From Psychromarinibacter halotolerans (GTDB taxonomy: Bacteria > Pseudomonadota > Alphaproteobacteria > Rhodobacterales > Rhodobacteraceae): a DNA stretch of 64,000 nucleotides. The stretch spans positions 178,036-242,035 of the forward strand of contig NZ_JARGYD010000007.1 in assembly GCF_029168315.1 (NCBI RefSeq). Direction: 5' to 3'. The notes under the pieces were generated by a model. It did no database searches. It saw only the letters and a list, made by a program, of their open reading frames with translations, and was not told the origin of the DNA. How positions within the stretch are numbered: position 1 is the first letter of the stretch; every line of letters begins with the position of its first letter. Below are positions 61,613 through 64,000 of this stretch, one piece after another. The position numbers were made by a program, and so were the translations under genes.

Positions 61613-62074
61613 ATGCTCGATCAATCCACTCACGGAACGGCAGGCACCGACGCGCGCCGGGACTGGCTTGGGCTGCTGGCCCGCGCCCCCGGCGGGCGGG
61701 TCGCGGCGCTGGCCGCCGACCTGCCGCGCGGCTTCGACTGGCTTCGCAAGCCCGAGATCGGGGCCGTCATGGTGCGCGGCCGCGCGGGCGCCACAGGTGG
61801 GCCGTTCAATCTTGGAGAGATGACCGTGACGCGTTGTTCGCTGAAGCTGGCGGACGGCACGGTCGGGCACGGCTATGTGCAGAGCCGCAACAAGCAGGAT
61901 GCCGAGGCGGCGGCGTTGGTCGATGCCCTGATGCAGACCGATGCCGCGCGAACGATCCGGTCGGATGTGCTGGACCCGCTGATGACCGAAGAAGCCGACC
62001 GCCGGGCCACCCGCGCCGCAAAGGCGGCCGCGACCCGGGTCGAATTCTTTACGCTGGTGCGGGGGGACGACTGA
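61613..62074 (+). CDS. phnG: C-P lyase complex subunit PhnG
   Basis: 153 residues. Recognisable blocks are DWLGLLARAPGGRVAALAADLP, GPFNLGEMTVTRCSLKLADGTVGHGYVQSRNKQDAE and the C-terminus RVEFFTLVRGDD. ATG 61613 is preferred: it matches the family length (about 150) and leaves the inverted repeat at 61583 outside the gene, unlike the ATG at 61577. PhnG is part of the PhnGHIJ core that breaks carbon-phosphorus bonds. Its stop overlaps phnH (TGATG). Confidence 0.93.
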   Translation: MLDQSTHGTAGTDARRDWLGLLARAPGGRVAALAADLPRGFDWLRKPEIGAVMVRGRAGATGGPFNLGEMTVTRCSLKLADGTVGHGYVQSRNKQDAEAAALVDALMQTDAARTIRSDVLDPLMTEEADRRATRAAKAAATRVEFFTLVRGDD

Positions 62075-62640
62075 TGAACGCCGCCACTGCGCATCTTGAA
62101 GGCGGCTTTGCCGATCCGGCACCGCAGGCCGCGACCGCGTTTCGCGCCATCATGTCGGCGATGGCTCGGCCCGGCCGGATCGAGACCATCACCGGCGCGA
62201 CCCCGCCCGCGCCCCTGTCGCCCGCCGCCGGTGCGGTTCTGCTGACGCTATGCGACGCCGACACGCCGGTGCACCTTGCCGGCGATGCCGACTGCGCCGC
62301 GGTGCGCGACTGGATCCGGTTTCACCTTGGCGCGCCGTTGACCGGCCCCGAAGAGGCGATGTTCGCCGTCGGACGCTGGGATGCCCTGCCGAAGGGCGCG
62401 TTCGCGATCGGAACCTCCGAGTATCCCGACCGGTCCGCCACGCTGATCGTCGAGACTGACCAGCTAAGCCCCGACGGCGCCACCCTGCGCGGCCCCGGCA
62501 TCCGCGACACCGCCATGCTGTCGCTGCCCGAAACGGACGCTTTCCGCGCCAACCGCGCGCTGTTCCCGCTGGGGCTGGATTTCGTCTTTACCTGCGGCGA
62601 CCTGCTGGCCGCGCTGCCCCGCTCTACGGAGGTCTGCTGA
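62074..62640 (+). CDS. phnH: C-P lyase complex subunit PhnH
   Basis: 188 residues. The PhnH pattern is clear: GGFADPAPQAATAFRAIMSAMARPG at the N-terminus, FAIGTSEYPDRSATLIVETD and LRGPGIRD in the middle, FPLGLDFVFTCGD near the end. It is a fold-type I PLP-transferase-like protein without PLP that dimerises inside the lyase core. It overlaps phnG and phnI by one base each (TGATG). Confidence 0.94.
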   Translation: MNAATAHLEGGFADPAPQAATAFRAIMSAMARPGRIETITGATPPAPLSPAAGAVLLTLCDADTPVHLAGDADCAAVRDWIRFHLGAPLTGPEEAMFAVGRWDALPKGAFAIGTSEYPDRSATLIVETDQLSPDGATLRGPGIRDTAMLSLPETDAFRANRALFPLGLDFVFTCGDLLAALPRSTEVC

Positions 62641-63704
62641 TGTATGTCGCGGTAAAGGGCGGCGAGCGCGCCATCGACAACGCCCATGCGTGGCTGGCCG
62701 AGGAACGGCGCGGCGACAGGTCGGTTGCGGAACTGTCGGTGGACCAGATCCGCGAGCAGATGACGCTGGCGGTGAACCGGGTGATGGCCGAAGGCTCGCT
62801 GTACGATCCCGACCTTGCGGCGCTGGCGATCAAGCAGGCGCGCGGCGACCTGATCGAGGCGGTGTTCCTGATCCGCGCCTACCGCACCACCCTGCCCCGG
62901 TTCGGCTATTCCGACCCGTTGGACACCGGCGACATGGCCTGTGAACGGCGCATCTCTGCGACGTTCAAGGACCTGCCCGGCGGGCAGGTACTGGGGCCGA
63001 CGTTCGACTACACCCATCGGCTGCTGGACTTCAAACTCGCCGCCGACGGCGAGGTGCCCGATGCACCAGAGCGCACCGCGCCGCCGGAACAGGTGCCGCA
63101 TGTGACCGAGTTCCTGAACCGGGAAGGCCTGATCGAGGACGCCCCGGCCGATGACGCCACGCCGCCCGACCTGACGCGCGAACCGTTGGAGCTGCCCGCC
63201 GACCGCGCGCTGCGGCTTCAGGCGCTGGCCCGGGCGGACGAGGGGTTCACGCTGGGCCTCGCCTACTCGACCCAGCGCGGCTATGCGCGCAACCATGCCT
63301 TCGTGGGAGAGTTGCGCATCGGCGCGGTGGCCGTCGAGATGGAGGTGCCGGAATTGGGCTTCGCGATCGAGATCGGCGAGGTGACGCTGACCGAATGCGA
63401 GACGGTGAACCAGTTCAAAGGCTCGAAGACCGAACCGCCGCAGTTCACGCGGGGCTACGGGCTGGTGTTCGGCCAGTCGGAGCGCAAGGCAATCTCGATG
63501 GCGCTGGTCGACCGGGCGTTGCGGTGGGAAGAGCTGGGCGAAGACAACGTCGGCGCCCCGGCGCAGGACACCGAGTTCGTGCTGTACCACGGCGACAACA
63601 TTCAGGCGACGGGGTTTCTGGAGCATATCAAGCTGCCGCACTACGTGGATTTCCAGTCCGAGCTGGAGCTGGTGCGCAAGCTGCGGCGCGAGGCTGCGGA
63701 ATGA
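62640..63704 (+). CDS. phnI: C-P lyase subunit PhnI (nucleosidase)
   Basis: 354 residues, the same length as E. coli PhnI. It starts MYVAVKGGERAIDNAHAW and has RISATFKDLPGGQVLGPTFDYTHRLLDF and GYGLVFGQSERKAISMALVDRAL. With PhnG, PhnH and PhnL it swaps the adenine of ATP for the phosphonate. In most phn operons phnJ follows at once; here a repeat element and an unrelated start follow instead. Confidence 0.95.
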   Translation: MYVAVKGGERAIDNAHAWLAEERRGDRSVAELSVDQIREQMTLAVNRVMAEGSLYDPDLAALAIKQARGDLIEAVFLIRAYRTTLPRFGYSDPLDTGDMACERRISATFKDLPGGQVLGPTFDYTHRLLDFKLAADGEVPDAPERTAPPEQVPHVTEFLNREGLIEDAPADDATPPDLTREPLELPADRALRLQALARADEGFTLGLAYSTQRGYARNHAFVGELRIGAVAVEMEVPELGFAIEIGEVTLTECETVNQFKGSKTEPPQFTRGYGLVFGQSERKAISMALVDRALRWEELGEDNVGAPAQDTEFVLYHGDNIQATGFLEHIKLPHYVDFQSELELVRKLRREAAE

Positions 63705-63715
63705 TTTGGGGCGGG

Positions 63716-63860
63716 GCCCCCTCCCTGGCCCTCCCCCCTGCAGGGGGGAGGGAATACCGTGCTCCTGCAAGGATGGTGTCAGACCGCCAACGTCCAAGCG
63801 ACGGACCTCGCCGCCTCTGCGTCCCCTCCCCCTGCAGGGGGGAGGGTCAGGGAGGGGGGC
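63716..63860. repeat. long inverted-repeat intergenic element
   Basis: Two arms of about 37 bases (63716-63752 and 63824-63860) are near-perfect reverse complements, built from C/G runs around CTGCAG (CCCTCCC, CCCCCCTGCAGGGGGGAGGG). Each arm is itself a hairpin. About 70 bases lie between them. This looks like a REP/MITE-type dispersed element. It makes up most of the gene-free stretch 63705-63941. Confidence 0.65.
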
Positions 63861-63878
63861 GTGTCGCAACATTCGCAA

Positions 63879-63894
63879 TTAACCCGCCCTTAAC
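63879..63894 (+). promoter_or_regulatory. CtrA-type box before the last gene
   Basis: TTAA-CCCGCCC-TTAAC matches the CtrA full site (TTAA-N7-TTAAC) and lies 48 bases before the ATG at 63942. Confidence 0.5.
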
Positions 63895-63941
63895 CACCCT
63901 CGCCCCACCCTCTGCCCGACCCAAGGCAACAGGGAACCCCG

Positions 63942-64000
63942 ATGACCGGCTTCCGCACCGCGACCCAAAGGGCCCGCGCGAAGCAGTTGCGCAGCACGAT
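63942..64000 (+). CDS. partial hypothetical protein at the window edge
   Basis: An ATG at 63942 opens a frame of at least 19 residues (MTGFRTATQRARAKQLRST), basic and helix-like, which runs off the window. AGGGAA lies five bases upstream. It does not begin like PhnJ. The CtrA-type box upstream suggests cell-cycle, motility or envelope-related control. Confidence 0.4.
   Translation, partial: MTGFRTATQRARAKQLRST

Noticed and set aside
61585..62640. Long fused frame reading into phnH
   Set aside because: Its first part overlaps phnG in another frame and gives an Arg/Gly-rich sequence. The true phnH start is the TGATG at 62074.
62322..63878. 518-residue minus-strand reading frame across phnI and the repeat element
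   Set aside because: It is antisense to well-recognised phnH/phnI and begins inside the inverted repeat. It has no domain and a composition typical of a shadow frame.

Overview
The window is a GC-rich, densely coding alphaproteobacterial chromosome segment, most likely from a member of the Rhodobacteraceae (Roseobacter-type). Reasons: the hemD / mitofilin-like / HemY_N block, DUF2125 and DUF2853 proteins, a tripartite tricarboxylate transporter, a CUT1 sugar-type ABC operon, phosphonate genes, and CtrA-type TTAA-N7-TTAA boxes. No phage genes, integrase, IS transposase or CRISPR array were found. There is one tRNA (Thr, CGT) and no rRNA. Assignment to a family is inference from gene content.

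Layout. 1-3544: a two-gene stator-like pair on the minus strand, made of a MotA/TolQ-like membrane protein and a MotB/OmpA-like partner with a very long coiled coil. 3635-9135: housekeeping genes (ChaC-like, DUF2125, extensin-like, tyrC-hisC, plsY). 9206-10574: a divergent HxlR regulator and NmrA-like reductase with an obvious operator. 10618-14434: a DNA-repair-like pair (DUF4130-UdgX fusion and radical SAM protein), then GNAT and HD proteins. 14597-20054: a small exported protein, ahcY with a structured leader, a PRC-barrel protein, a ketopantoate-reductase-like enzyme, DUF2853, DUF1761 and EVE proteins, and one candidate sRNA. 20079-26192: gpsA-tsaD, divergent from hemD-mitofilin-HemY, then tRNA-Thr. 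26276-28230: an exopolysaccharide-type sugar transferase divergent from a GspA/ExeA-like ATPase, with CtrA-type sites between them.

28252-40444 is the most coherent accessory system. It is a divergon of two gene runs around a perfect LacI-type palindrome at 34812. The minus arm carries an uncharacterised Cys-cluster barrel protein, an SDR, the ABC ATPase, a D-threonine-aldolase-like PLP enzyme, an MFS exporter and the LacI regulator. The plus arm carries the solute-binding protein, two permeases, RidA, a dihydroorotase-like amidohydrolase and a CutC-like protein. Together they look like uptake and breakdown of an unidentified N-containing, sugar-like compound. A second divergon (42166-51933) is centred on an IclR operator at 47425. 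It pairs a TctCBA transporter and a Tm-1-like protein with a class III aminotransferase, a degenerate SDR, a DadA-like oxidase and a BASS-type transporter. A stand-alone RTX protein (40541-42169) lies between the two divergons.

51934-63704 is a phosphonate region: a four-unit Pho box, phnC-phnD-phnE-phnE, and further on phnF divergent from phnGHI. The two halves are separated by an atypical, AT-richer orphan gene and a divergent katG/oxyR pair. phnJ does not follow phnI directly. Instead there is a long inverted-repeat element and a CtrA box in front of a gene that runs off the window.

All three binding-protein genes (34915, 47461, 52996) are followed at once by a GC-rich stem-loop before the permease genes, a layout that usually favours excess binding protein.
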